Assembly: GCA_024036415.1 (NCBI GenBank)
Contig: JAMWET010004090.1
Location: forward strand, 1-64,000
DNA from: Prochilodus magdalenae
Lineage: Eukaryota; Chordata; Actinopteri; Characiformes; Prochilodontidae
Length of the DNA stretch: 64,000 bases
Direction of reading: 5' to 3'
In this document: one piece after another, positions 23,242-33,999 of the stretch
Layout: every line of letters starts with the position of its first letter
How positions within the stretch are numbered: the first letter of the stretch is position 1
Notes under the pieces: model-generated
Told to the model about the DNA's origin: nothing
What the model saw: the letters and a program-made list of their open reading frames with translations, nothing else
The model's database searches: none
Program-made: the position numbers and the translations under genes

Positions 23242-24017
23242 CAGTGAGGAAAATAAGTATTTGAACACCCTGCTACTTTGCAAGTTCTCCCACTTAGAAA
23301 TCATGGAGGGGTCTGAAATTTTCATCTTAGGTGCATGTCCACTGTGAGAGACATAATCTAAAAAAAAAACTGGAAATCTTTGAGTGTCACTGCTGCAAAT
23401 ATGCATTTGAACACCTGTGAAAATCAGTGTTAATATTTGGTACAGTAGCCTTTGTTTGCGATTACAGAGGTCCTGTAGTTTTTCACCAGGTGTGCACACA
23501 CTGCAGCAGGGATTTCGGCCCATTCCTCCACACAGATCTCCTCCAGATCAGCCAGGCTTCTAGGCTGTCGCTGAGGAACACGGAGTTTGAGCTCCCTCCA
23601 AAGATCTTCTATAGGGTTTAGGTCTGGAGACTGGCTAGGCCACTCCAGAACCTTGATATGCTTCTTACGGAGCCACTCCTTGGTTATCCTGGCTGTGTGC
23701 TTTGGGTCATTGTCATGTTGGAAGACCCAGCCACGACCCATCTTCAATGCTCTAACTGAGGGAAGGAGGTTGTTCCCCATAATCTCGCCATACATGGCCC
23801 CGGTCATCCTCTCCTTAACACAGTGCAGTCGTCCTGTCCCATGTGCAGAACAACACCCCCACAGCATGATGCCTCCACCCCCATGCTTCACAGTAGGGAT
23901 GGTGTTTTTGGGATGGTACTCATCATTCTTCGTCCTCCAAACACGGCGAGTGGAATTAAGACCATCTGACCACAGAACTTTCTCCCATGACTCCTCTGGA
24001 TCATCCAAATAGTCATG
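23242..24017 (-). mobile_element. Tc1/mariner element, truncated at its 5' end
   Basis: The terminus CAGTGAGGAAAATAAGTATT at 23242 closely resembles the end of the intact element at 54003 (CAGTGGGGAAAATAAGTATT), so this is a related subfamily. The transposase reads leftward from about 24008. The other end is lost where a SINE begins at 24023. Confidence 0.85.
23430..24008 (-). pseudogene. Tc1 transposase, C-terminal 192 codons, open but defective
   Basis: Open from [15 protein letters not shown] to the natural C-terminus (KGYCTKY). Seen: the first catalytic Asp in WSD, then [29 protein letters not shown] with the second Asp, and [11 protein letters not shown] with the final Glu. Compared with the intact 340-residue enzyme at 54369, about eight residues immediately after WSD (the ETKVELF region) are missing in frame. 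A few residues are also gone near the end ([10 protein letters not shown] against [13 protein letters not shown]), and the first ~140 residues with the DNA-binding domains are lost. It could be transcribed but should not transpose anything. Confidence 0.85.
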
Positions 24018-24022
24018 GGCAA

Positions 24023-24206
24023 TTATGGCTTTTAGCTGACACTCTTATCTAGAGCAATTTACAAGGGTCTTCTTCTCACAGGTGGGCCAGTGTGGTGTTA
24101 GGAGTCTTGCCCAAGGACTCTTATTGGTGTAGCACAACATAGTCACCCAGACAGGCATTCGAACCCTAGTCTCCCAGTGGTGTTATCTACTAAGCTACAC
24201 CAACCA
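24023..24206 (-). mobile_element. tRNA-derived SINE with LINE-type tail, copy 1
   Basis: On the minus strand the head reads TTGGTGTAGCTTAGTAGATA (pol III A-box-like) and then GGTTCGAATGCC (B-box-like). The 3' end is AATTGCTCTAGATAAGAGTG, TCAGCTAAAAGCC. The tail is the same family as the LINE tail at 16069-16105. It abuts the broken Tc1 element. Confidence 0.75.
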
Positions 24207-24690
24207 CTTTAATCACAGATGTTTATTTCCTTTCCAGACTAATAAGACATCTCTTCCTCTGCCCCAGAAAACTCTGAGCACTCCTCTTCCCCTACTAACA
24301 GATCATCCCTGTAGGCTTCCAGCAGCAGTTACTGAAGTTCTTGGTTTTGACTGTGGTGAACTCCATACAGTGGTCACTGGTTTCACTGGTAGCTATGACT
24401 GAGCTTCCTTCAGACTTTCAGGTGTGTTCTCACTGCTACTCTAATACAGTATGTATCATATTTCATATAAAGCAATGCATTCTTCTCCTTTAAGCCTTTA
24501 GTCTGTGTGCTTGTCCTGTGTAGACCTAAAGAGGATGGGTTCTCCTTATGAGTCTTGGTTACTCTCGCTCTGAGCGAGTTGTTCCTTGCCACCGTCGCCC
24601 TTGGCTTGCTCACTGGCGGTTTGATATCTGCTGGTGCTAGGTGCTGGTTAATTAGCCAGAATTGCTTTACAGCTTGGTTTACAACGTATA
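24207..24690. other. Non-coding; ubiquitous fish repeat fragment at 24530-24640
   Basis: The stretch TGAGTCTTGGTTACTCTC, GTTCCTTGCCACCGTCGCCC at about 24550-24610 matches a sequence found very often in fish retroelement-rich DNA. It resembles the monomer of the arrays at 34, 44 and 47 kb. The rest has no recognised feature. Confidence 0.45.
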
Positions 24691-24926
24691 CCGTCAGTTT
24701 TAATCTCTGTCCAGAGAAAAAACAGGAGAGGACAAAAATCTCATCTCATTTTAATGTAAGTCAATGGAACCAGACGTCTTACCAAGTAGTTTTGGGCCAT
24801 TTCTGTTGATCCGTCCATTGTGAAATTTCAACGCTGATGCAACAAGAACAACACGTATTCATGAAACATGGATTAGGACGTCTAGCGTCGGCACTTTCCC
24901 CAGAACTTCGGTACTTATATGGATTT

Positions 24927-25206
24927 TTTTTTTTTTTTTAGATTTAAATCCCTTGTTGATCCCACAGTGGGGAAATTTAGTCTCCACAATTAACGCATCC
25001 GTGAAGTGAAACACCCACAAACACACTCACTAGGGGGCAGTGAGCACACTTACCCGGAGCGGTGGGCAGCCCTATCCACGGCGCCCAGGGAGCAATTGGG
25101 GCCTTGCTCAAGGGCACCTCAGTCATTATTGTAGGCTCAGGGAATTGAACCGGCAAGCCTCTGGTCACAAGTCTGGTTCCCTAACCTTCAGCCCACGACT
25201 GCCCCT
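24927..25206 (-). mobile_element. tRNA-derived SINE with poly(A)-type end
   Basis: On the minus strand it begins GGGGCAGTCGTGGGCTGAAGG (A-box-like) and carries GCCGGTTCAATTCCC (B-box). It then has the conserved body (GAGGTGCCCTTGAGCAAGGC, CTCCCTGGGCGCCGTGG). It ends with GGGATCAACAAGGGATTTAA and a run of A (T on the plus strand, 24927-24939). A second copy of this family lies at 60239-60405. Confidence 0.8.
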
Positions 25207-25207
25207 T

Positions 25208-25212
25208 AAAAA
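25208..25212 (-). terminator. Pol III T-run downstream of the tRNA-like gene
   Basis: Five T on the minus strand, starting 6 nt after the tRNA 3' end. This is the usual pol III stop signal. Confidence 0.6.
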
Positions 25213-25217
25213 CTCCT

Positions 25218-25281
25218 TTCCCTGACCGGGAATCGAACCCGGGCCGCGGCGGTGAGAGCGCCGAATCCTAACCACCAGGGA
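25218..25281 (-). tRNA. tRNA-Glu(CTC)-like sequence with 8-bp D-arm deletion
   Basis: On the minus strand it reads as a vertebrate tRNA-Glu: acceptor TCCCTGG pairing with TCAGGGA, an anticodon arm CGGCG-CTCTCAC-CGCCG with anticodon CTC, and a T arm containing GGTTCGATTCC. It is 64 nt instead of 72. Compared with the usual sequence, eight bases are missing from the D arm, exactly what a slip between the two GTGGT repeats would remove. That deletes most of the pol III A box. A TTTTT terminator follows at 25212-25208. It is probably a pseudogene, or the head of a lost SINE. The wild-type comparison is from memory of the family. Confidence 0.85.
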
Positions 25282-25560
25282 TATATATAATAAATATACC
25301 GTTTTGGTTCCTGTTCAATGAAAAACATGTATCTAATTTTTTGTCAATTTTGACTTTTATACATCAGTAGAACACAGCAGCTGCTGTTTACACTGTGTGA
25401 ACATTTTATCATCAATGGGCCAACAGAAATGGCCCAAAACGGCTTGGAACGATTTCTGGTTCCATTGACTTCCATTAATATTACAGTAGGTTTTTGGGCT
25501 CTCCTGTAAAGTTGCCATTTTGGAGATGGTTGTTCTTCCTTGCACAGCGATGATACGCTA

Positions 25561-26640
25561 TACGTTCCTCCTGAATAAATGGAACCTATATAAGGTTTCT
25601 GATTATGAAAAGGTACTAATGATTTAACAGAAGGTTCCAGAGTGGGTAATGATCAGCCAGGGGTTGCTTTATGGAGGAAAATGCTTCCATCACTTCGTGC
25701 CCTGGAGCTGAGCGATGTCAGCCGTTGATTGAAAGCAGCGTCTACTGACGAACCGATGTTGACGTGACCTGTCCTGGCACTGTCACAACCTGAGCACTCA
25801 ACCGAGGCTTATTTTTAGTGCACCGGTCGCGCCAGAGCGCCGGCGTGGCGTGGGCGAGACGGGTAGGAGACGTTGACAAATAGGAGTAATCTACTCGGGG
25901 GACTATTATTTACATAGCCATGAATCGGCTTCGTCCTGCTATTCCTTCAGGATTAGACGAGCCTATACTATGAACTGTGCTCTCACTGGGGCTCCGGAAT
26001 AATACCCCTGCAGTGTGTGCGCCCATTGCTTATCTCCCCAGTAAGAATTCCCCACCCAATCCCAATGAAGAACACGGAAGAGGCCCGGCTGAGGTGCGAC
26101 AGTGGACGCCTCACGTAAGTTCCTCTATGTGGGTCTTCCGTATTCTTTCCCTGCCAAGGTTAATTAAACTAGACTCGGGCCCACATAGGCTCTTTCATGT
26201 CCTGCTTGTCCACATCTGAGCACTGGTGGAAGCGTTTGATACCCGGCTCGTGCTCCCTGGTTTCATGCCGGCCGCACCTCTGCAGAAGGCCGATGGGGGA
26301 GAGCTTTCTTCTCAGCGTGGAAGGGAAAGCGCGGAGCTTTGAATGCGTGGATTAGCTTGCATCATGCGTGGCCGCGTCCCGCTGATGGAGGCTTTGGAGT
26401 CTCTGTGACTTCATGCGCTTTGACATGCACAGCGTGGCTAACGAGTCTGGAGTTGTTACCGTCACTTTGATATACCATTCTAACGTAATAGTCCAAAACA
26501 GTAGAACACGCTGGAGCTGCTGCGGCTTCATCAGAACAACAGGTGGTAGTCATTTCACCAGCGCAGTGCAGCCTCAGCACAGTGTTAAGGCTACAGTGTT
26601 GGGGTAATTACTCAGCAGGCAGTGTTGGGCGGGTTCTGGC
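25561..26640. other. Non-coding; candidate conserved island at 25790-26180
   Basis: GC-rich CpG-containing stretch (GGTCGCGCCAGAGCGCCGGCG at about 25825) followed by AT-rich words (GACTATTATTTACATAGCC). Single-copy, with no exon that I recognise. Conservation is untested. Confidence 0.25.
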
Positions 26641-26689
26641 TGTCCTACATGAGCGTTGGTTAACTACCAGGCCAGGATGAGCCAACCAT

Positions 26690-28295
26690 TAGTTAATTCT
26701 AGTTTTAATTATATTTCTATTTCTAGTATTCTAGTTGTAATCCTAATTCTAATTTTAGTTCTAGTTCTAGTTCTAGTTCTAGTTCTAATTCTAGTTCTAG
26801 TTCTAGTTCTAGTTCTAGTTCTAGTTCTAATTCTGTTTCTAGTTTTAGCTCTAATTCTAATCCTAAATCGAATTCTAATTCTATTTCTAGATGTACTTCT
26901 AGTTATAAACCTAATTCTAATTCTAGTTCTAGCCTAATTGTAATTCTAAGTTCTAGTTATAACACTAATTTGAGTTCTAATTATAATTTTTATTCCAATT
27001 TTAATCCTAAATCTAATTCTAATTATATTTCTAGATGCAGTTCTAGTCCTAATTCTATTTCTAGTTCTAGTAATTATTCTAGTTGTAATCCTAATTCTAA
27101 TTTTAGTTTTAGTTCTAATTCTAATCCTAATTCTGTTTCTTGTTTTAGCTCTAGTTCTAATCCTAAATCGAATTCTAATTCTATTTCTAGATGTACTTCT
27201 AGTTATAAACCTAATTCAGTTTTTATATCTAATTCTAGTTCTAGTTCTAGCCTAATTGTAATTCTATTTCCAGTTCAAGTTCTAGTTATAACACTAATTT
27301 GAGTTCTAATTATATTTTTTATTCCAATTCTAATCCTAAATCTAATTCTAATTATATTTCTAGATGCAGTTCCAGTCCTAATTCTATTTCTAGTTCTAGT
27401 AATTATTCTAGATGTAATCCTAATTCTAATTTTAGTTAGTTCTAATTCTAATCCTAATTCTGTTTCTTGTTTTAGTTCTATTTCTAATCCTAAATCGAAT
27501 TCTAATTCTATTTCTATTTCTATTTCTATTTCTAGATGTACTTCTAGTTATAAAACCTAATTCATTTTTTATATCTAATTCTAGTTCTAGTTCTAGTAAT
27601 TATTCTAGTTATAATCCTAATTCTAATTTTAGTTTTAGTTCTAGTTCTAATTCTAATCCTACTTCTGTTTCTTGTTTTAGCTCTAATTCTAATCCTAAAT
27701 CGAATTCTAATTCTATTTCTAGATGTACTTCTAGTTATAAACCTAATTCAGTTTTTATATCTAATTCTAGTTCTAGTTCTAGCCTAATTGTAATTCTATT
27801 TCTTGTTCAAGTTCTAGTTATAACACTAATTTGAGTTCTAATTATATTTTTTTATTCCAATTCTAGTCCTAAATCTAATTCTAATTTTATTTCTAGATAC
27901 AGTTCTAGTCCTAATTCTAGTTCTAGTTCTAGCTGTAATCCTAATTCTAATTTTAGTTTTAGTTCTAGTTCTAATTCTAATCCTAATCCAAATTCTGTTT
28001 CTAGTTTTAGCGCTAATTCTTATCGTAACTTGAATTCTAATTCTATTTGTAGATGTACTTCTAGTTATAAAACCTAATTCATTTTTTATATCTAATTCTA
28101 GTTCTAGGTCTAGCCTAATTGTAATTCTATTTCTAGTTGTAGTTATAATACTAATCTGAGTTCTAATTATATTTCTTGTTTCAATTCTAATCCTAAATCT
28201 AATTCTAACTCTATTTCTAGATGCAGTTCTAGTCCTAATTCTATTTCTAATAATATTTCTAGTTCTAGTTCTAATCCTAATTATAATATTCTAGT
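26690..28295. repeat. TTCTAG/TTCTAA hexamer array, ~1.6 kb
   Basis: Nearly the whole stretch is built from six-base units TTCTAG, TTCTAA, CCTAAT and TTTAG variants. A distinctive block (CCTAAATCGAATTCTAATTC ... AGATGTACTTCTAGTTATAA) recurs with AAATCG at 26865, 27165, 27492 and 27697, and in decayed form near 28028. There is therefore a higher-order layer with 205-331-bp spacing. It is not the telomere repeat. Long frames through it are artefacts. Confidence 0.95.
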
Positions 28296-29080
28296 ATATT
28301 TCTAACCACATGTCTACAGCTATGCTTAGAACGCTGTGTTTGGGAAGTTTCGGCGGACTTACGGTTTCGGGAAACACCTGTGCCGCTTAACGATGGTTCG
28401 GAATATATTAGATCCCTCCATAGTTCCAACCATGGTTTTGGAAAACACTTGCATTGCAGCTGTATTGTTCCAACTACGTAACTATGGTTATGGGAAACAT
28501 ATGCCTGAACTGGGGACCTGAAGCAAGAACCCCATTTGGTGGGGAAACTGAATAGTCAATTAAAATATGCATATTGTTTACATAACTGAGAGTCAAATAT
28601 GAGTAAGGAGAACTAAACTCTGGTGCCCTCAGACTGAAGACGCAGGGTCATATGTTGATATGTTGAGTCTGAACACGGACTGTCCATTTTTGCATAGTGT
28701 TCAGAATTGGTGTGAAACAGTGGCAATACTGAACCAGCGGTTTCATGCAGCCATATGCATTACCTACGAGGATCCATTATGAATAGAGGACAAATTACAT
28801 GTTGTAACATTTACTTTTGGCACTGAAGGGATTTGAGCTCTAAGTGAGAGTGCCTGGGCCCCCCAGGCCACCCCACAGCTACACCCCCTGGTTTACATAC
28901 TACTGAAAAGTCTTGTTATGAAAAACAGCGGAGGAAAATTCATTTTGCCATGATATGAGCCTTTTCCAGCAGGCTCAGTGAGGAATACATTATCCGAACC
29001 TCTGTGTGGGGAACCCTGCATTAAATATCCCAGCTCAATTCTCACACGTGTCACGTTTACTTTTTCAGAGGCAGTTTTTA
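28296..29080. other. Non-coding, no recognised family
   Basis: The start (28310-28520) contains two related phrases, TCCATAGTTCCAACCATGG and TTGTTCCAACTACGTAAC, suggesting an old repeat. The remainder is featureless. Confidence 0.4.
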
Positions 29081-29089
29081 ATGAACTTT

Positions 29090-29440
29090 TTTTTTTTCCC
29101 CCCATCCCGAACTTGATCAGAGTTCATCCCCGTGATATAAACTGTGGATGGCACAGGAGAGCGATCTTAACAGGGCCGAGGTCTTGATGGTTAATAAATC
29201 ACTGAGCGTTTTATTAGAGGATTTAAGACGGGTGGATGAATTTTACAAGAGTGCTGCTGTGGGTTTTTAATGGAGTAGTGCGGGCCCCTGTGCTTTCCCT
29301 CGCTAATAGAAAAAGCCTTTTCCCAGCAGAGCGATTTAAACCTGTTCTTCTTCTGCTATCCTGGTCGTAGGTGAAGGTCAAGGGAAGAGGGATCATGAAT
29401 TTTACATGTACGACCACGACGTGAAAGGCTAACGCTTGAC
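29090..29440. other. Candidate conserved non-coding island
   Basis: Single-copy with GGTTAATAAATCACTGAGCG, TTTTTAATGGAG and TCGCTAATAGAAAAAGCC. The AT-rich core words alternate with GC-balanced sequence. Frames on both strands do not resemble proteins. Confidence 0.3.
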
Positions 29441-30090
29441 CTTTGCGACGTCGCTAGTCGCTTAAAACTGACACCCTAAAATTGCGTATATTTCTAACCT
29501 TTAGTCCTCATAAGTCTCAGTTATTACTGGCCATAACAAACTTTGGTATTAATAGCTTGTTGAAGTTCAAAACAAGTGCATAAATCAAATGGATTAAAAC
29601 TTTCAATGTGGTTTATCAGCTGCACTAATAATATAACTGCTTTTCATAAACATATTATATTTAAGTGTAAGGTCTATTACAATAACTTTACAATAACGCA
29701 TATAAGGCAGTTATGCATTATAAAGTGACTTTATGCAGGTAAAAAAAATATGCGGTGTTAACCGATTAGAAGTCATTCAAATATCACAAAGTAGCATGTT
29801 ACAAAATATCTACTTAGTCATGTAAAACAAGACATATCAATATTTTAATTCTAATTATGATGGAATTACTTTTAATAATTTAATTATTATAATCTAAAAA
29901 ATAATCGATTCGTTAATACAAGCCAAAATTAACGTGTTTCTACAATTCAAAATAATTATTGATACATATCGAATGAGTGAATACCGCAAATGACATCATT
30001 TACTAATGCATTTAAAACTGCAACATAATTATCAACAGTAGTTAATACAGTAGGTAAATATTATGTAATTATTAAGATAAAGGGACCTGT
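29441..30090. other. AT-rich non-coding sequence
   Basis: Strongly A/T-rich with no gene or repeat family seen. It leads into the TATAG arrays. Its last part (GGTAAATATTATGTAATTATT, near 30055) reappears at 31640. Confidence 0.6.
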
Positions 30091-30728
30091 TAGGTATAGT
30101 ATAGTATAGTATAGTATAGTATCATATAGTATAGTACAGAGTAGCATACAATAGTATAGTATAGCAAACTATAATATACTATAGTATAGTGTAGTACAGT
30201 ATAGTGTAGTACAGTATGGTTTAGCCAAGTATATTATAGCCTAGCCTGGAATAGTATAGTATAGTATAGTATAGTATAGTATAGTATAGTATAGTATAGT
30301 ATAGTATAGTATAGTATAATTTAGTACAGTACAGTATAGTATAGAATAGTATAATATAGTATGCCATAGTGTGGTATAGTATAATATAGTAGAGTAGAGT
30401 AGAGTAGAGTAGAGTAGAGTAGAGTAGAGTATAACAAACTATAATATACTATAATATACTGTAGTACAGTATAGTGTAGTACAGTATGGTATAGCCAAGT
30501 ATATTATAGCCTAGCCTGGAATAGTATAGTATAGTATAGTATAGTATAGTATAGTATAGTATAGTATAGTATAGTATAGTAGATTAGAGTAGAGTATGCC
30601 ATAGTGTGGTATGTACAGTATAGTATAGTATAGTATAGTATAGTATAGTACAGTGAAGTACAGTATAGCATAGCATAGCATAGTATAGCTTAGTATAGTA
30701 TAGTATAGTATAGTATAGTATAGTATGC
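30091..30728. repeat. (TATAG)n pentanucleotide array
   Basis: Blocks of pure TATAG alternate with GAGTA runs and with a repeated interruption (AGCCAAGTATATTATAGCCT at about 30222 and 30492, about 270 bp apart). This shows that segments containing both pentamer and interruption were duplicated together. Confidence 0.95.
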
Positions 30729-31454
30729 CAGCCATTGTGTTTCATGGCCTCACTAAACAATGAAGGCTACATCCCGAACCTCATACTACAACACTAAATA
30801 GCATAGAGAAACTGTGCACCACTTAACAAATGTAAATCATACTGGTTTAATGGATGGCAAGGCTGGTCCCCTTGCGGTAGGAGAGATTTAAATCCCAGGA
30901 CTGCCTGAGTATACCTGGTTATGCCCTTGGGCAAAGCACATAACCCCCCTCCGCCCCAGGCAGCGCTGCTCTGCTGGCAACACTGCTCTGCTGGCAATGC
31001 TGTGCTGCTCTCAGACTGGGAACAGGTAGGCAGAAATGTGAAAATTCACTTATAGGACCAACACAGTGCAAATCACACGTTACATAAATCAGAAGCTTTA
31101 AATGAATTTGAACAAGCTGGTGTAACAGATGGTAACTAAATGTACTTTGCATTATAGAACAGCTTTAAATGAATGTTAAAAGGTCATGCTGGTTCCACAA
31201 ATGACAATTTCACTTTCTCAGTATTTAAAAAATGGGGCACACTCAAAATGGAAGAACGTCAAGCTTTTATTGGTCTTCATGAGAAAGAACAGAATTAAAC
31301 CAATAGATGGCACACTGTAAAAAACAAATTTGAGTAAGAAAAAAATAAAAGTAAGAGTTAACTTGAATTGCTGAGTTAGTTGAACTTGTAGTATTCAGTG
31401 AACAGATGTTTTAAGTGAACAGATTAATTATTCATGTTTAATGCATAATGTTTT
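30729..31454. other. Non-coding; possible decayed SINE at 30860-31060
   Basis: The part near 30885-30950 (GATTTAAATCCCAGGACTGCC, TGCCCTTGGGCAAAGCACAT) resembles the B-box and body of a fish SINE on the minus strand, but no clean ends are visible. CACTGTAAAAAACAAATTTG at 31312 looks like a DNA-transposon terminus. Both are tentative. Confidence 0.3.
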
Positions 31455-31625
31455 ACAATAACAGGTCAGTATAGTAGAGCTTTTCTGTATAATGTCTTTA
31501 AGTAGTGACTTTTTGTAAGTAAACGTGCAAACAGTCCTGAAGAGAAAATGAAGAGTAAAGTGAGAATTATGTGAGAACAAATATTCTCTGTAGTGTTTAA
31601 ATCTGGACTATATTATATTATATAA
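31455..31625. repeat. 171-bp duplicated block, copy 1
   Basis: Begins ACAATAACAGGTCAGTATAG and contains GTAAACGTGCAAACAGTCCT. It is repeated almost unchanged at 31947-32118, 492 bp downstream. Confidence 0.9.
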
Positions 31626-31669
31626 TATTATATTATAGGTAAATATTATGTAGTTATTAAGATAAAGTG

Positions 31670-31935
31670 ACCTATAGTATAGTATAGTATAGTATAGCAT
31701 ACTATCATATAGTATAGTATAGTACAGAGTAGCATACAATAGCATAGTATACTATGGTATACTTTAGTATAGTGTAGTACAGTATGGTATAGCCAAGTAT
31801 ATTATAGCCTAGCCTAGCCTGGAATAGTATAGTATATTATAATATAATATAATGTAGTATAGTATAGTATAGTATAGTATAGTATAGTATAGTATAGTAT
31901 AGTATAGTATAGTATAGTATAGTATAGTATACAAT
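31670..31935. repeat. (TATAG)n array, second block
   Basis: The same pentamer as at 30.1-30.7 kb, including the AGCCAAGTATATTATAGCCT interruption near 31790. It is preceded by GGTAAATATTATGTAGTTATT, the flank that also precedes the first array. Confidence 0.95.
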
Positions 31936-31946
31936 ACAATACAAGT

Positions 31947-32118
31947 ACAATAACGGGTCAGTATAGTAGAGCCTTTCTGTGTAATGTCTTTAAGTAGTGA
32001 CTTTTTGTAAGTAAACGTGCAAACAGTCCTGAAGAGAAAATGAAGAGTAAAATGAGAATTATGTGAGAACAAATATTCTCTGTAGTGTTTAAATCTGGAC
32101 TATATTATATTATATAAT
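31947..32118. repeat. 171-bp duplicated block, copy 2
   Basis: A near-identical copy of 31455-31625. Together with the TATAG array between them, it marks a ~492-bp tandem duplication. Confidence 0.9.
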
Positions 32119-32346
32119 ATTATATTACATTGTATTTTTTTATACTATACTGTAGTACAGCCTGTAGTATATTATAGTATAGAATAGTATATAATTGAAT
32201 AGTATTGTATAGTATAGAATAGTGTATTATGATGTACATAGTATAGAATATTATAGTACAGAACAGTATGATGTAGTAAAGTATAGTATGGTAGTGTAGA
32301 GTACATAATTGTATAGTATTGCATAGTATAGCATAGTGTATTATGC
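32119..32346. repeat. Degenerate TATAG array
   Basis: Interrupted ATAGTATAGAATAGT-type repeats, more decayed than the upstream blocks. Confidence 0.8.
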
Positions 32347-32347
32347 T

Positions 32348-33155
32348 GCATATGCACACCATGAAGATAGCTCCACCTGTACACCAGAACCTCTGACTGG
32401 AGTAGAACACCATCAGGGTATCTCCAGTACACCATGAACATAGCTCCACCTGTACACTAGAACCTCTAACTGGAGTAGAACACCATCCGGTTATCTCCAG
32501 TACACCATGAAGATAGCTCCCCCTGTACACTAGAACACCTGACTGGAGTAGAACACTATCAGGGTATCTCAAGTACACCATGAAGATAGCTCCATCTGTA
32601 TACTAGAACATCTGACTGGAGTAGAACACCATCCGGGTATCTCCAGTACACCATGAAGATAGCTCCACCTGTACACTAGAACATCTGACTGAGTAGAACA
32701 CCATCCGGGGATCTCCAGTACATCATGAAGATAGCTCCACCTGTACATCAGAACCTCTGACTGGAGTAGAACACCATCAGGGTATCTCCAGTACATCATG
32801 AAGATAGCTCCCCCTGTACATCAGAACCTCTGACTGGAGTAGAACACCATTAGGGTATCTCCAGTACATCATGAAAAGAGCTCCACCTGTACATCAGAAC
32901 CTCTGACTGGAGTAGAACACCATCAGGGTATCTACAGTACACCATGAAGATAGCTCCACCTGTATACTTGAACATCTGACTGAGTAGAACACCATCCGGG
33001 TATCTCCAGTACACCATGAAGATAGCTCCACCTGTATACTTGAACATCTGACTGAGTAGAACACCATCCGGCTATCTCCAGTACACCATGAAGATAGCTC
33101 CACCTGTACACTTGAACATCTGACTGAGTAGAACACCATCCGGGTATCTCCAGTG
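32348..33155. repeat. 72/73-bp minisatellite, about 11 copies
   Basis: The unit contains CACCATGAAGATAGCTCCAC, CTGTACACTAGAACATCTGA and GTAGAACACCATCCGGGTAT. Copies with one G fewer (CTGACTGAGTAG) are 72 bp, and these cluster at the right end and in one left copy. In those copies the minus strand stays in one frame for several units, giving pseudo-peptides with a 24-residue period. I consider this non-coding. Confidence 0.95.
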
Positions 33156-33159
33156 TGTT

Positions 33160-33990
33160 ACAGATCTACAGTATGGTCACATACTGCATAATACTTTTAG
33201 GTAGCTTTAGTATGTAGGTAGTGTGCAGCATTCCATTTGGAATACAGCCTTAGCCTCCATGTTTCACATGTAGCTTGAAACCACCCCCACCATGTACCTG
33301 TCTCCTTTCACTTGGGTGCTGGTCGGATTTAAAAACAGCCCGTCTCCAATCGATAAATAAATCTAAGAAAAGCTAAAGAAGTCATCATCCTCGTCAGCTC
33401 GCGGCCCATTCATCAGCCGGAGCTGTCAGTCTCGATCCATCAGCCGCTGTCCACTTCCTGTAAAGTAATCCAGCCTGGCGGGGGACGCCAAATGCTGGCC
33501 GCGGTCAGAACGAGGGAGGGGGTGAGTGAGGGACGGAGAGAGGGAGGGAGGGGAACAGGGAGGGGGTGAGCGGGAGAGTAATTCGTTTTTCTGCCACATA
33601 AGCTTTAAGCTGAAAATGATATTAGAAATGTTTCTAGGGTGTTGGCAAACTCTCCTGGACAGCTTGTCCGGAATGCTAAACTTTGTAAAGCGGCAAGTCG
33701 CCCAAAAAGCCCGGTGGCGTAAAGAGCGAGGTGTAAAACCACGGGAAAGTGCAACAGAGTATCACTGTGAACGTTCTCTCCTGTAGATATTAGACCGGAA
33801 TGCTGCCAGGCCTCTTGGGAACCAAGGCCAGGATCACATTTCTACTAGCCTAGCTTTACTTACTAGCACCTCCATCTTAATCTCATGAAGAGCTTGATAG
33901 TGAAGTCTGCTAGAGCAGGAGAACCCTACAACCACAGGTCTGGATCTTCTCAAGGGTCATTTAGGGAGTTTCTCACTGGTTTTACCTCAA
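33160..33990. other. Non-coding; candidate conserved island at 33330-33780
   Basis: Single-copy sequence, GC-balanced with CpG words (CAGCTCGCGGCCCATTC, GCTGGCCGCGGTC). A G-rich GGAGGG run follows at 33510-33565. No exon is recognised. Confidence 0.3.
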
Positions 33991-33999
33991 GTTCCTAGA

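Larger units (their letters stand above)
24691..25560. mobile_element. Inverted-arm repeat split by a SINE and a tRNA-like gene
   Basis: The left arm (24720-24830: CAATGGAACC, TTTGGGCCATTTCTGTTGAT) is answered by an inverted right arm (25410-25470: ATCAATGGGCCAACAGAAATGGCCCAAAA, TGGTTCCATTG). The distance between the arms, about 600 bp, is filled by a SINE and a tRNA-like sequence. The arms probably come from a MITE. Confidence 0.5.

Noticed and set aside
26690..28295. Interstitial telomere
   Set aside because: The hexamer is TTCTAG/TTCTAA; no TTAGGG runs were seen.
30511..30735. Tyr/Leu/Ile-rich 74-codon frame as a membrane peptide
   Set aside because: Translation of the TATAG pentamer array.
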